Positions 18,623 to 28,382 are shown, counted from the stretch's first letter. The stretch: 36,440 nucleotides of DNA from an uncultured Bacilli bacterium (GCA_947632205.1 CANROK010000008.1:1-36440); one strand, 5' to 3'. Notes: generated from the letters alone by a model not told the origin. Translations and numbers: made by a program.

Positions 18623-20476
18623 ATGAAGAATAGAAAGATGATAATATTAGTAATAATGGTAATATGTATAGTGACTTCAATAAGTACACATAAAAATTAT
18701 GAAGGAAAAAATATTGAAGAGATAAAAGAGAAAACAAATAAAAATAATAAATTAGTATTTTGGATTGAACAAGATGATGGAAATTATAAAGAAGATACAA
18801 ATGGAGCATTTCCGGTTGGAGATTATTTGATAAATAATGATAGAACTAATTGTACTAGTTTAGAAGATAAACAAATAAAACCAACTATAACCTATCAAAA
18901 TGGAACAGTAACTATAAGTGGAAAAAATACTGCTTATTGTGAAATATATTTTGATAAATGTAAAGGACCAGTGGGAACACAACTTCAAGATAAAGACCAA
19001 GTAAGTAAATGTGAAGTTGGAGGAATGTATCGTTATCAAGGAACGGATGGTGTTAAGAACTGGATATGTTTTGGAACAACTGATCAAAAAACTTGTACAA
19101 ATAACGTTGACAAATATATGTACAGAATAATAGGAGTAACACCAGAAGGACAATTAAAATTAATAAAAGAAACTGCTGTTAAAGAAAATAATGTAATGAG
19201 TTTTCAATGGAATGATAAATATGAAACTAAAGATTGTGGGTCAAATGGAGAGAAGTGTACGTGGCCAGATAGTATGATATATAAAAGATTAAATGGAATT
19301 AGTAATGGATTAACTTCTGGAACTTCTGGAGATACCAACATCTTTATAGGGAATAGTTACTATGAATATCTTACAAATGGAAGTGTGTGGTTAGATAAAA
19401 TAGAAAATTATAATTGGAAATATGGTGATATAACTAGATCGAGTTACAATGGAAATGAATTATATGAAATAGAAAATGCTTTTACAACAAGTGATACTAT
19501 ATTAGAAACATCTCCAAAAGCCAAAATAGGATTAATGTATATTCATGATTATTTATATGCATATAAAACCAATTCAAATGATGCAGGCAATCCGGGAAGT
19601 TATACAAATGCAAAAAAAGCTTGGATATTTTTTCAAAAAGATGGATATAATGATATTACTTCTAATGATAGAGGAGAAGGACTCTTATCACGTGGTAATA
19701 AAATGTATGATTCTTATTTTCCAGTTTATGCAATCACATCTAATGGAAGTTTTAGTAGTAATACTGGGTTAAATGACTTTGTTATAGTTCGTCCCGTATT
19801 CTATGTAACTAAAGATACAACAATAAAAAGTGGTACAGGTGAAAAAACTAATCCATATATATTAGATGTAGTAGATGATCAACCAGCCCCAACATGTACA
19901 TTGATAGTAGACTCGAGTGGAGTAGTATTAAATAAAAGCGAAAATTCAACCTCATATGGAATTGTAAAAGATTCAAAAACACCAGATTACAATAGCCAAA
20001 CTCGAGTAAATGAATTATCAACAGGAACATATTATGGATATGTTATGAATAGTAGTGGAATAACAGGAACATGTCAATTAGAAATGTACCAAGCATACGT
20101 ACACGCTTGTGAACAAACAAACAGTTATATTGAAGGAGGAATAGAAAGATGTAACATTACAACTGCAAGTTGTGAATGTGATTATGGAAACAAACGTTGG
20201 TCTTATAGTTCAGGTACATATAGTGATACATGTCCACCTATAGGTACGGACCCTCAAATCGATTGTCCACCTGAATATTTGAGGTCTTGTGGATCTTATG
20301 TTTATGCTTGTGAGTGTGGTATTTATGGCGGATCGACAGTATATGAATGCTCAAATGGAAAAACATGTGGATCGCCAGGATGCTGTACAAGTTTGCCATG
20401 TAGTGTAGATTCTTGTCCATCAGGGTATACAACATTAACTATAGAAGACATAACAAAAGTATTTTGTTATAAATAA
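18623..20476 (+). CDS. secreted/surface protein with a Cys-rich C-terminus
   Basis: N-terminal hydrophobic segment; MYRIIGVTPEGQLKLIKETA module; many Cys between about 20100 and 20470. Confidence 0.8.
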   Translation: MKNRKMIILVIMVICIVTSISTHKNYEGKNIEEIKEKTNKNNKLVFWIEQDDGNYKEDTNGAFPVGDYLINNDRTNCTSLEDKQIKPTITYQNGTVTISGKNTAYCEIYFDKCKGPVGTQLQDKDQVSKCEVGGMYRYQGTDGVKNWICFGTTDQKTCTNNVDKYMYRIIGVTPEGQLKLIKETAVKENNVMSFQWNDKYETKDCGSNGEKCTWPDSMIYKRLNGISNGLTSGTSGDTNIFIGNSYYEYLTNGSVWLDKIENYNWKYGDITRSSYNGNELYEIENAFTTSDTILETSPKAKIGLMYIHDYLYAYKTNSNDAGNPGSYTNAKKAWIFFQKDGYNDITSNDRGEGLLSRGNKMYDSYFPVYAITSNGSFSSNTGLNDFVIVRPVFYVTKDTTIKSGTGEKTNPYILDVVDDQPAPTCTLIVDSSGVVLNKSENSTSYGIVKDSKTPDYNSQTRVNELSTGTYYGYVMNSSGITGTCQLEMYQAYVHACEQTNSYIEGGIERCNITTASCECDYGNKRWSYSSGTYSDTCPPIGTDPQIDCPPEYLRSCGSYVYACECGIYGGSTVYECSNGKTCGSPGCCTSLPCSVDSCPSGYTTLTIEDITKVFCYK

Positions 20477-20520
20477 AAAAATCGTCAACGAAGACGTTAA
20501 AATAGACGAAACTTAACCTA

Positions 20521-20552
20521 TGAGAGATACTTATGTATCTCTCAATTTTTTT
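20521..20552 (+). terminator. strong intrinsic terminator
   Basis: TGAGAGATAC-TTAT-GTATCTCTCA perfect 10-bp stem + T-run. Confidence 0.9.
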
Positions 20553-20553
20553 G

Positions 20554-20582
20554 AAAAAAACTAAAGTTTTTTCCTTTAGTTT
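20554..20582 (-). terminator. terminator of gerQ
   Basis: AAACTAAAG...CTTTAGTTT with A7 on the plus strand (T-run on minus). Confidence 0.75.
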
Positions 20583-20943
20583 AAAAGTTTTTTTCTGAAA
20601 AATCATGTGAGTAATTTATTCTTTCCATAAATTCAACATAATCTAGATAAATCATTCTAATTAAATACCAATTGCCATTAACTGGATCACTTAAAATTAA
20701 ATGATCTCTACCAGCTTCTTCAATAATTCCTGAATAAATTTTGTTTTGCCATTCACTACTATCTGGGTAAGATACATAAGCATTAACCCTTTTTCCTTTG
20801 TTTAATCTTAATATATTTTCGATATAACTTTGTTCCATAGGCATTTGACTTTGACTAGATATATTGCCAGGAGGACTAGAAGGGGTATTTATTGGCATTT
20901 CCATAGTGGGAAAAGTGGGATTTTGATAATAATTACCATTCAT
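20581..20943 (-). CDS. gerQ: spore coat protein GerQ family
   Basis: SYIENILRLNKGKRVNAYVSYPDSSEWQNKIYSGIIEEAGRDHLILSDPVNGNWYLIRMIYLDYVEF matches the GerQ core. Confidence 0.88.
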   Translation of the reverse strand: MNGNYYQNPTFPTMEMPINTPSSPPGNISSQSQMPMEQSYIENILRLNKGKRVNAYVSYPDSSEWQNKIYSGIIEEAGRDHLILSDPVNGNWYLIRMIYLDYVEFMERINYSHDFSEKNF

Positions 20944-21049
20944 TTTAATTATTCACCTCAATTTAAATATATGAAATATAAATGAAAATATTATATAGGT
21001 TATGGACTTTAACTTGATATTTTGGTAGAATTATAATAGGTTGGTTAGT

Positions 21050-21937
21050 ATGAAAAAAATAAAGTTAAGTAAAGATAAAATTGATTTAATAGTAACTGGC
21101 ATTTCATTTGTATTTGGAACGTTTGGCTTAGCTTTATGCTACAATCTTTTTTATAAGCCAAATAATTTAGTTGTTGGTGGTATGACTGGCCTTGGAATGG
21201 TTATTCAAAAAATAACGGGGTTAGATGCTCAATTATTTATTTACATATCTAGTTTTATTTTACTTATTGCTAGTTATATTTGGTTAGGTAAAGATGAGAC
21301 AAAAAGAATTGTAATAGGGACATTTTTATATCCAATATTTATAACTTTTACCAAGCCAATTGCTGATGTGTTACTAATATATTTATCTTTTCATGAAATA
21401 TTAGTTACAGTAGTACTGGCTGGTTTATTATATGGCTTTAGTAATGGTTTAGTTTATAAGTTTGGATATTCAACAGGTGGTAGTGATGTTTTAGTAAGAT
21501 TAGGTTGTAAATTTTTCCATACAAGCGAAGGTCAAGGTGTTTTATTTATTAATACTTTAATAATTATTAGTGGTGCCTTTGTATTTGGAGTAGAAAATGC
21601 AGTGTATGCTATTATTATTACTGTTATAGGTTCTTTATTTGTTGATAAAATTTTAATTGGAATGTCTGATAGTAAAAATTTTATGATTTATACAAGAGAA
21701 GCTAAAAAAATAAGACATTTAATTGAAAATGAATTTAAAGCTGGTTTTACTATATTTCCAACCGTTGGTGGTTATTCCCACTTACATGGCGCAATGATAA
21801 TGAGTGTTATTAGAAATAGAGATATTAATTTATTTAAAGAACGAATTTTAGAAATTGATCCTCAAGCTTTCTTTGTAATAAGTGATTGTTATCAAGTACA
21901 AGGAGGTGTAAAAAGGTCAAATTTACCATTTATGTAA
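21050..21937 (+). CDS. YitT family membrane protein
   Basis: YNLFYKPNNLVVGGMTGLGMVI; C-terminal DUF2179-like region. Confidence 0.92.
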   Translation: MKKIKLSKDKIDLIVTGISFVFGTFGLALCYNLFYKPNNLVVGGMTGLGMVIQKITGLDAQLFIYISSFILLIASYIWLGKDETKRIVIGTFLYPIFITFTKPIADVLLIYLSFHEILVTVVLAGLLYGFSNGLVYKFGYSTGGSDVLVRLGCKFFHTSEGQGVLFINTLIIISGAFVFGVENAVYAIIITVIGSLFVDKILIGMSDSKNFMIYTREAKKIRHLIENEFKAGFTIFPTVGGYSHLHGAMIMSVIRNRDINLFKERILEIDPQAFFVISDCYQVQGGVKRSNLPFM

Positions 21938-21975
21938 TTGAAGATAATTTGATATAATTTAATAGGAGTATGAGT

Positions 21976-22677
21976 ATGAAGTTTATTGAATTTAAAAATG
22001 TAAATAAAACCTATTCAACGGGTGTTACTGCACTGGCAGATATTAATGTGGAAATTGAGAAAGGTGAATTTGTTTTTGTCATTGGACATACAGCATCAGG
22101 AAAAAGTACCTTTATCAAAATGCTATATCGAGAAGAAAAACCAACTGATGGTAGTGTAATGGTTGGTGGTGTTAACGTTGCTAAACTTAGAAATCGTAAG
22201 GTTTATAAATTAAGAAGAAAAATTGGAGTAGTTTTTCAAGATTTTAAATTATTACCTAAACTTACAGTTTATGAAAATGTAGCTTTTGCCCTAGAATGTT
22301 TAGGACTTAAAGCTAAAGACATTAAACCAAAGGTTATGAAAGCAATTGAAATAGTTGGATTAAAAGATAAAACGAGAAGTTTTCCTCATCAATTATCTGG
22401 TGGTGAACAACAAAGAGTTTGTATTGCAAGAGCAATAGTTAATGAGCCAAAATTATTAATATGTGATGAACCAACTGGAAACTTAGATCCTGAAACAAGT
22501 AAAGATATTATGAAAGTTATAAGTAATATTAATAAAGAGTTAAAAACAACTGTTATTATGGCAACACATGATAAAGAAATAGTTAATAGAATGAAGAAAA
22601 GAGTTTTATTAATAGAGCATGGTGTATTAACCGGCGATTACTTGAAAGGAAGTTATAAGTCACATGAAAATGTTTAG
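21976..22677 (+). CDS. ftsE: cell division ABC transporter ATP-binding protein FtsE
   Basis: IGHTASGKSTFIKMLYREEKPTDG; LSGGEQQRVCIARA; adjacent ftsX; AGGAG spacing favours ATG 21976 over 21970. Confidence 0.95.
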   Translation: MKFIEFKNVNKTYSTGVTALADINVEIEKGEFVFVIGHTASGKSTFIKMLYREEKPTDGSVMVGGVNVAKLRNRKVYKLRRKIGVVFQDFKLLPKLTVYENVAFALECLGLKAKDIKPKVMKAIEIVGLKDKTRSFPHQLSGGEQQRVCIARAIVNEPKLLICDEPTGNLDPETSKDIMKVISNINKELKTTVIMATHDKEIVNRMKKRVLLIEHGVLTGDYLKGSYKSHENV

Positions 22678-23557
22678 AATTATTGGCAGAAGTATAAGAG
22701 ATTCTTTTAAAAGTGTTTTTCGAAATTTTAGTTTAAGTATGGCTTCAATATTATGTGCGACAATAACTCTTTTAGTTGTATCAATATCATTAATTATTGC
22801 AGGTAATATTAATAATGCTACTAAAAGTTTAAAAAGTGAACTTACAATAGTTGTTTATTTGGATAAAAGTGCAACAGAATATGATGCTACGGAATTACAA
22901 AGAAAAATTGAAAATATTAAAAATGTTGAAAAAGTAGAATATAAAAGTAAAAATGCTTGGAAATTAGAAATGAGCGAATATAATGCTGCTATTGGCAATG
23001 TCTTTGAAAATTATGAAGATAATCCTTTGCTTGATTCTTTTATAGTAACTGTTAAAGATACTAAAAGTTTGGAAAATATAACTAATGAAATTAGAAAACT
23101 TGAATTAATTGATAGTGCAAATTATGGGGAAGATACTGTTAATACTATAGTATCAGTATTTGATGTCGTTGAAAAAACAACCCTAATAGTTTTGGTGGCA
23201 TTAGTATTTGTAACAGCTTTTCTAATTACTAATACTATTAAATTAACTATATATTCAAGAAGAAATGAAATTGAAATTATGAGATTGGTAGGAAGTAGTA
23301 ATATAGCTATTAAATTACCATTTGTATTTGAGGGATTTATTATTGGCTTACTTGGTTCAGTTATTCCTATCATAATTACTATATATGGTTATATAATTGC
23401 TTATGAAAAATTAAATGGTCATATTATAACTGATATTATTAAATTAATTAGTCCATATAATTATGTGTTCTATATTTCAGGAATTATTGCTCTTTTAGGT
23501 GCACTTATTGGTATGATTGGTAGTTTAAGAGCAGTTAGAAAGTATTTAAAAGTATGA
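22664..23557 (+). CDS. ftsX: cell division permease-like protein FtsX
   Basis: four-TM layout; TITLLVVSISLIIAGNI; IEIMRLVGSSNIAIKLPFVFEG. Confidence 0.95.
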   Translation: MKMFRIIGRSIRDSFKSVFRNFSLSMASILCATITLLVVSISLIIAGNINNATKSLKSELTIVVYLDKSATEYDATELQRKIENIKNVEKVEYKSKNAWKLEMSEYNAAIGNVFENYEDNPLLDSFIVTVKDTKSLENITNEIRKLELIDSANYGEDTVNTIVSVFDVVEKTTLIVLVALVFVTAFLITNTIKLTIYSRRNEIEIMRLVGSSNIAIKLPFVFEGFIIGLLGSVIPIIITIYGYIIAYEKLNGHIITDIIKLISPYNYVFYISGIIALLGALIGMIGSLRAVRKYLKV

Positions 23558-24756
23558 AAAATTATATAAAATTATTTGTAATTTGTTTATGTTGTTTAAT
23601 TATTTTTACTATTCCAACTACTAAAGCCGAAATAAAAAAAGGTGAAACTTTAAGAGATTTAAAAAATCAATTAACTTCTTTGCAAAATAAGAAAAAGGAA
23701 AATGATAATAAGAAAAGTAAAACGAAAGCAGAAATAGAAAAAAATAAAAGTGATATGGAGAATGCTGAGTTAGAATTATTTAAAACTAAGAAGCAAGTTG
23801 AAACATTGCAAGTAGAATTAAAAAATACTAATGAAGAACTTACGAAAAAGAAAGAAGAAAGTGAAAAATTATTAGTTTTATATCAAATGCTTGAAAGTGA
23901 TAATATTTATATAGAATATATTACGGGAGCATCAACAATGACAGAACTCATTATGCGCATTGATGCAGTAAAACAACTTACTGAATACAATAACGAACAA
24001 TTAAGTGAACTTGAATTACTTATATCAGATAATAATAAAATGACTAAAGAATTAGATAAATATCAAGTTGAATTAGATAATAAAATTGTTAAATATGAAG
24101 AAGCAATTGAAGAACTTGGTGATGAGTATTCTGAACTTGTTTTAGGTGGTGTATCCATTGATGATGAAATAAAAAATGCTAAAAATGTAATTAAATATTA
24201 TGAAGATTTAGGTTGTAAAGATGATCAAGAGTTACTAGCTTGTGTTGATATTGCTAATAATAATGGCTGGGTTAAACCGATTAGTAAAGGAAGAATAACA
24301 AGTTTATTTGGTTTAAGATTCCATCCAACTCAACATGTCTGGAAAAATCATAATGGAATAGATATTGCGACTGCTGAGGGAACTAAAGTATATGCTACGG
24401 CGGCAGGTCAAGTTGGAGCCATTGTTGAAAAATCTAAATGTGGTGGAAACATGGTTTATATTTGGACTTATGTTAATGGTAAGCCATACACTTATGTATT
24501 TATGCATTTATTAAGAATAAATGTTAAAGTAGGAGATAAAGTAGATATCAATACCGTTGTAGGCCTTTCTGGTGGTGGCTCAACTGCTAAAAAGAATGGT
24601 GGTTATGATACTTGTACTACTGGTGCTCACTTACACTATGGTTTATCTTCGGGATATCACTTTGGTAAAGATAAACCACTTAGTAAATTTAATTCATATT
24701 TAATTGAACCACCTGGATATCCTGGCTTATATCAATGGTTTTATAGTAGATATTAG
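23554..24756 (+). CDS. M23 peptidase with coiled coil, EnvC-like FtsEX partner
   Basis: signal sequence, coiled coil, HNGIDIATAEGTKVYAT...GAHLHYGLS; ATGA overlap with ftsX. Confidence 0.92.
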   Translation: MKNYIKLFVICLCCLIIFTIPTTKAEIKKGETLRDLKNQLTSLQNKKKENDNKKSKTKAEIEKNKSDMENAELELFKTKKQVETLQVELKNTNEELTKKKEESEKLLVLYQMLESDNIYIEYITGASTMTELIMRIDAVKQLTEYNNEQLSELELLISDNNKMTKELDKYQVELDNKIVKYEEAIEELGDEYSELVLGGVSIDDEIKNAKNVIKYYEDLGCKDDQELLACVDIANNNGWVKPISKGRITSLFGLRFHPTQHVWKNHNGIDIATAEGTKVYATAAGQVGAIVEKSKCGGNMVYIWTYVNGKPYTYVFMHLLRINVKVGDKVDINTVVGLSGGGSTAKKNGGYDTCTTGAHLHYGLSSGYHFGKDKPLSKFNSYLIEPPGYPGLYQWFYSRY

Positions 24757-24779
24757 AAAGCTTTTGGGCTTTCTTTTTA
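24755..24779 (+). terminator. intrinsic terminator
   Basis: AGAAAGC-ttttgg-GCTTTCT + T-run. Confidence 0.75.
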
Positions 24780-24814
24780 TATAAGTAAATGTTAAAATAT
24801 AAATGTGATGAATT

Positions 24815-25783
24815 ATGAAAAAAATTGTAATTTTTGGTGGTGGAAGCGGGCTTTCCCAATTATTAAAAGGTTTAAAATTATTTCCTGTTGATATAACAGC
24901 CATTGTATCTATGTCTGATAATGGTAAAAGTACAGGGAGATTAAGAAAAGAATATAATATACCTGCAGTTGGCGATATATCGAAAGTATTATTAGAATTG
25001 TCTAATAGTGATCAAGAAATAAAAGAATTAATGAATTATCGGTTTAAAAAATCTAAGACATTAGGTAATCATTCCTTAAAAAATTTAATTTTAACTGCTT
25101 TACTTGATTTAAAAGGTAATTTTAGTAATGCTATTCCAACTTTTGAGAAATTATTAGATGTAAAAGGAAAAGTATTACCTTTAACGGAAGATAATGTGGA
25201 TTTGATGGCTTATACAATTGATGGTAAAAAATTAGTTGGGGAAGCCCAAATAACTCAATCCAACAAAGAAAAAGAAAAAATATTTTATTCTAAAGAGATT
25301 GAAGTAAATCCTAAAGTTATTGAAGCTGTTAAAAAAGCTGATTTAATTATTCTTTCTTGTGGAAGTTTAATGACTAGTATTATTCCTCATCTATTAAATA
25401 AGAAATTAAACAATGCTATTTTAAATAGTAAAGGTAAAATAATGTATGTAAACAATTTATTTACACAACCGGGAGAAACAGATGATTTTAAAGTTAGTGA
25501 TCATATTAAATTAATTGAAAAATATTTAGGCAAAAATTCTATTGATGTAGTTATAGCCAATAACGTTAAAATGAATTCTAATTTAGTAAAAAAATATTCT
25601 AAAAAGGAACAAAAAGATCAAGTTATATTAGATATTGAAGAACTTTTAAAAATGAAAAAGTATGTTATTCAAGATCGTTTATTTAAAATAGAAGATAATG
25701 TATATCGTCATGATTCACTTAAAGTTGCCTATTTAATATTTTCGTATTTGATGGAAGGTGAAAAGAATGACCTTCACAACTAG
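24815..25783 (+). CDS. yvcK: YvcK/GlmR (CofD-like) gluconeogenesis factor
   Basis: IFGGGSGLSQLLKGLK; VSMSDNGKSTGRLR; upstream of whiA. Confidence 0.94.
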   Translation: MKKIVIFGGGSGLSQLLKGLKLFPVDITAIVSMSDNGKSTGRLRKEYNIPAVGDISKVLLELSNSDQEIKELMNYRFKKSKTLGNHSLKNLILTALLDLKGNFSNAIPTFEKLLDVKGKVLPLTEDNVDLMAYTIDGKKLVGEAQITQSNKEKEKIFYSKEIEVNPKVIEAVKKADLIILSCGSLMTSIIPHLLNKKLNNAILNSKGKIMYVNNLFTQPGETDDFKVSDHIKLIEKYLGKNSIDVVIANNVKMNSNLVKKYSKKEQKDQVILDIEELLKMKKYVIQDRLFKIEDNVYRHDSLKVAYLIFSYLMEGEKNDLHN

Positions 25784-26696
25784 ATTAAAAGAAGAAATAA
25801 GTAAAATTCCTAATAATGATATTGAAGATAAAAGTATTATTGATGGCTTTTTAAGATATAATTCCCAAATTAAACAAACTATCACTATAACATTAGAAAA
25901 TGCTGCTGTAACAAGATTTATATATGTAATATTAAAAAAAACATTTGGAGTTCTTCCTAAAATTACAGTTCGTATTCAAAAAAGATTTCATGTAAAACAA
26001 ATATATATATTGGAAATTCATGATAAAGTTGATTATATTAAAGAATTTATTAAAAGTAAACCTTTACTAGATAGTGATGAAGAAAAAGTTGCCTATTTAA
26101 AAGGGGCTTTTTTAGGAGTTGGTAATGTTTCTAATCCTAAAACTAGTGGTTATCATTTAGAGTTTATTTTAGATAATGAAAGTGACGCAAAATTTATAAG
26201 TAAATTATTAAATTACTTTAATTTAAATGCTAAAGTTATTGAAAGAGGTTATAAATTTGTAACTTATATAAAAATGGGGGAAAGTATAAGTGATTTAATA
26301 AAAATGTTTAGGGCAGTTAATTCGTTATTTGAATTTGAAGATACAAGAATTTATCGTGATCATAAAAATATGGTTAATCGTCTTAATAATTGTGAACTTG
26401 CTAATCAAGAAAAAAGTATCAAAAGTGGATTAAATCAATTAGAGGATATTGAATATTTAGAAAAAAATGATTTAACAAAGTTATTGGATGAAAAAGTATT
26501 GTTAGTTATTAGTTATCGTAAAAAATATCCCGATGTTTCTTTACAAGAATTAGCAGATATTATAAGTTTAGAAACGGATTATAAAGTAGGTAAATCAGGA
26601 GTTAATCATCATTTTCGAACTATTAGAAAATTAAAAGATAAATATATGAATAATAAGGAGGGATATTATAAAAACAGATGTTACTATATTAAGTAA
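25767..26696 (+). CDS. whiA: WhiA family DNA-binding protein
   Basis: GAFLGVGNVSNPKTSGYHLEF; SLQELADIISLETDYKVGKSGVNHHFRTI; ATG 25767 after AAGGTG. Confidence 0.95.
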   Translation: MTFTTRLKEEISKIPNNDIEDKSIIDGFLRYNSQIKQTITITLENAAVTRFIYVILKKTFGVLPKITVRIQKRFHVKQIYILEIHDKVDYIKEFIKSKPLLDSDEEKVAYLKGAFLGVGNVSNPKTSGYHLEFILDNESDAKFISKLLNYFNLNAKVIERGYKFVTYIKMGESISDLIKMFRAVNSLFEFEDTRIYRDHKNMVNRLNNCELANQEKSIKSGLNQLEDIEYLEKNDLTKLLDEKVLLVISYRKKYPDVSLQELADIISLETDYKVGKSGVNHHFRTIRKLKDKYMNNKEGYYKNRCYYIK

Positions 26697-27114
26697 TAGT
26701 ATTAATAAAGATATTTTTAATAATTATTTAGATTATACAGTTATAGATAATAATTTTAATAAAGATAGATTAGTAGAATTAAAAAAAATAATATTTTTTA
26801 ATGTTTTAAATAATTTAGATGAAGAAGAAGTAAAAGAATTATTTAAATATTTAAAAAGTAATGGAGTATCTTTTATTAATATTACTAATAATTCAGAACT
26901 TTCATTATATACATCTTATTTAATTGTATATAATGAAAATAATATTGAAATAGAGGGTAATACAATTGATGTTTTACAGAATGAAAAAGTATTCAAAAAG
27001 TTAGGCATTTCTTTACCATTTATGGTTGAATTATCTTTACTTTTAGAAGATTATGGATTAATAAATAAAATTTATTTAGATAAAGAGAGTTTGGTGAATG
27101 CTTTATGGAAATAA
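26665..27114 (+). CDS. degenerate EcfA1-like ABC ATPase remnant lacking Walker motifs; not in ORF track; ATT (26665) or ATA (26668) start
   Basis: open frame 26650-27114 after AAGGAGGG; IKTDVTILSNS...FFNVLNNLDEEEVKELFKYLKSNGVSFINITNNSELSLYTSYLIVYNENNIEIEG...LGISLPFMVELSLLLEDYGL...LDKESLVNALWK parallels the EcfA1 C-terminal half. Confidence 0.65.
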   Translation: MIKTDVTILSNSINKDIFNNYLDYTVIDNNFNKDRLVELKKIIFFNVLNNLDEEEVKELFKYLKSNGVSFINITNNSELSLYTSYLIVYNENNIEIEGNTIDVLQNEKVFKKLGISLPFMVELSLLLEDYGLINKIYLDKESLVNALWK

Positions 27115-27668
27115 AAGATCTTGTAAATAATCATGGTATAATTGGTGTGGTTAGTAGTTATCAACATAAATTAAATTTAAATGATACTGTATTAGAACTT
27201 AATATTAATAATTTAGAGAATAATCTAAAAGAAGTTGGTTTAAGTAATAACATAATTAATACTAAATTAAAAGATTTATCAATGAATGATTTAACTAAAC
27301 TAGATTTAGCTAGTAAACTTAATAAAGATATAATTATAATTGGTAATTTATCTAATACTTTAAATAGTAAAGAATTAGATACTATAAAAAAATTATTAAT
27401 AAAGTTAAATAAAGAAGATAATAAAAAAATAGTAGTTATTGATAATAATATAAATACTTTCTTTAACTTAACGAAAAAGATTATTGTAATGCAAAATAAA
27501 AGTATATTGTATGAAACAGAGGATTATTATGATGATAATTTATATAAATATGTTAAATGTCCTAAAATAATAGAATTTATTAAATATGTTAATAAAAATG
27601 GAAAGAAATTAGAAAATAATATAGAAATATATGAACTTATTAAAGATATTTATCGGAGTGTATCATGA
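27105..27668 (+). CDS. degenerate EcfA2-like ABC ATPase remnant
   Basis: IIGVVSSYQHKLNLNDTVLE (Q-loop region), LSMNDLTKLDLAS (signature), DIIIIGNLSNTL (Walker B/D-loop), IVVIDNN (H-loop), TKKIIVMQNKSIL; no Walker A; directly upstream of truA. Confidence 0.65.
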   Translation: MEIKDLVNNHGIIGVVSSYQHKLNLNDTVLELNINNLENNLKEVGLSNNIINTKLKDLSMNDLTKLDLASKLNKDIIIIGNLSNTLNSKELDTIKKLLIKLNKEDNKKIVVIDNNINTFFNLTKKIIVMQNKSILYETEDYYDDNLYKYVKCPKIIEFIKYVNKNGKKLENNIEIYELIKDIYRSVS

Positions 27669-28372
27669 AAGTTATGTTAGTTATATCTTATGATGGGTCT
27701 AAATTTAATGGCTTTCAAAGACAAAATAATGTAAGAAGCATTCAAGGTGAAGTAGAAAAAGAATTAAGTAAGATATATAATACAGAAATTATAATAAAAG
27801 GATCTGGCAGAACTGATGCTTTAGTTCATGCTAAAGGTCAAGTTATTCACTTTGAATGTCCTAGATTAATCCCTAATTTAAAAAAGATAATGAATAAAGA
27901 ATTAAAAGATATAACTATTCATAAAGTAAAAGTTGTAGATGATAACTTTCATGCAAGACATAGTGTAAAAACTAAAACATATCTATATAAATTAGATACT
28001 AAAGGTAATAAAAATAGTAATTATTATGGAGTATGTAAAAGTAAATTAAATTTAAAAAATATGCAAAAAGCTAGTAAATTATTTTTAGGTCATCATGATT
28101 TTCGCAATTTTGTGGGAGGATTTAAGGATAATTATGAAACTACTATTACTAATATAAAGATATATAAATTTAATGGAGTTATCTATTTTAAATTTACAGG
28201 ATATGCCTTTTATCGTTATATGGTTCGTAATTTAGTGGGAGCGTTAATTCATTTAGGGAAAGGTAAAATTAATGAAGAAGTAATAAAAGCAATGCTAGAT
28301 ACCAAGGATTTTACGAAAAGATTACCTACTGCTAGTCCCAGTGGACTTTATTTAATGAAAGTTACTTATTAG
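27665..28372 (+). CDS. truA: tRNA pseudouridine(38-40) synthase
   Basis: ISYDGSKFNGFQRQ; GSGRTDALVHAKGQVIHF; HDFRNFV; FYRYMVRNLVGAL. Confidence 0.97.
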   Translation: MKVMLVISYDGSKFNGFQRQNNVRSIQGEVEKELSKIYNTEIIIKGSGRTDALVHAKGQVIHFECPRLIPNLKKIMNKELKDITIHKVKVVDDNFHARHSVKTKTYLYKLDTKGNKNSNYYGVCKSKLNLKNMQKASKLFLGHHDFRNFVGGFKDNYETTITNIKIYKFNGVIYFKFTGYAFYRYMVRNLVGALIHLGKGKINEEVIKAMLDTKDFTKRLPTASPSGLYLMKVTY

Positions 28373-28382
28373 AGAGGGTTAT

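Noticed and set aside
18621-18809. Minus-strand 62-aa ORF opposite the secreted-protein start
   Set aside because: Antisense to a supported signal sequence; hydrophobicity is a by-product of AT-rich codons
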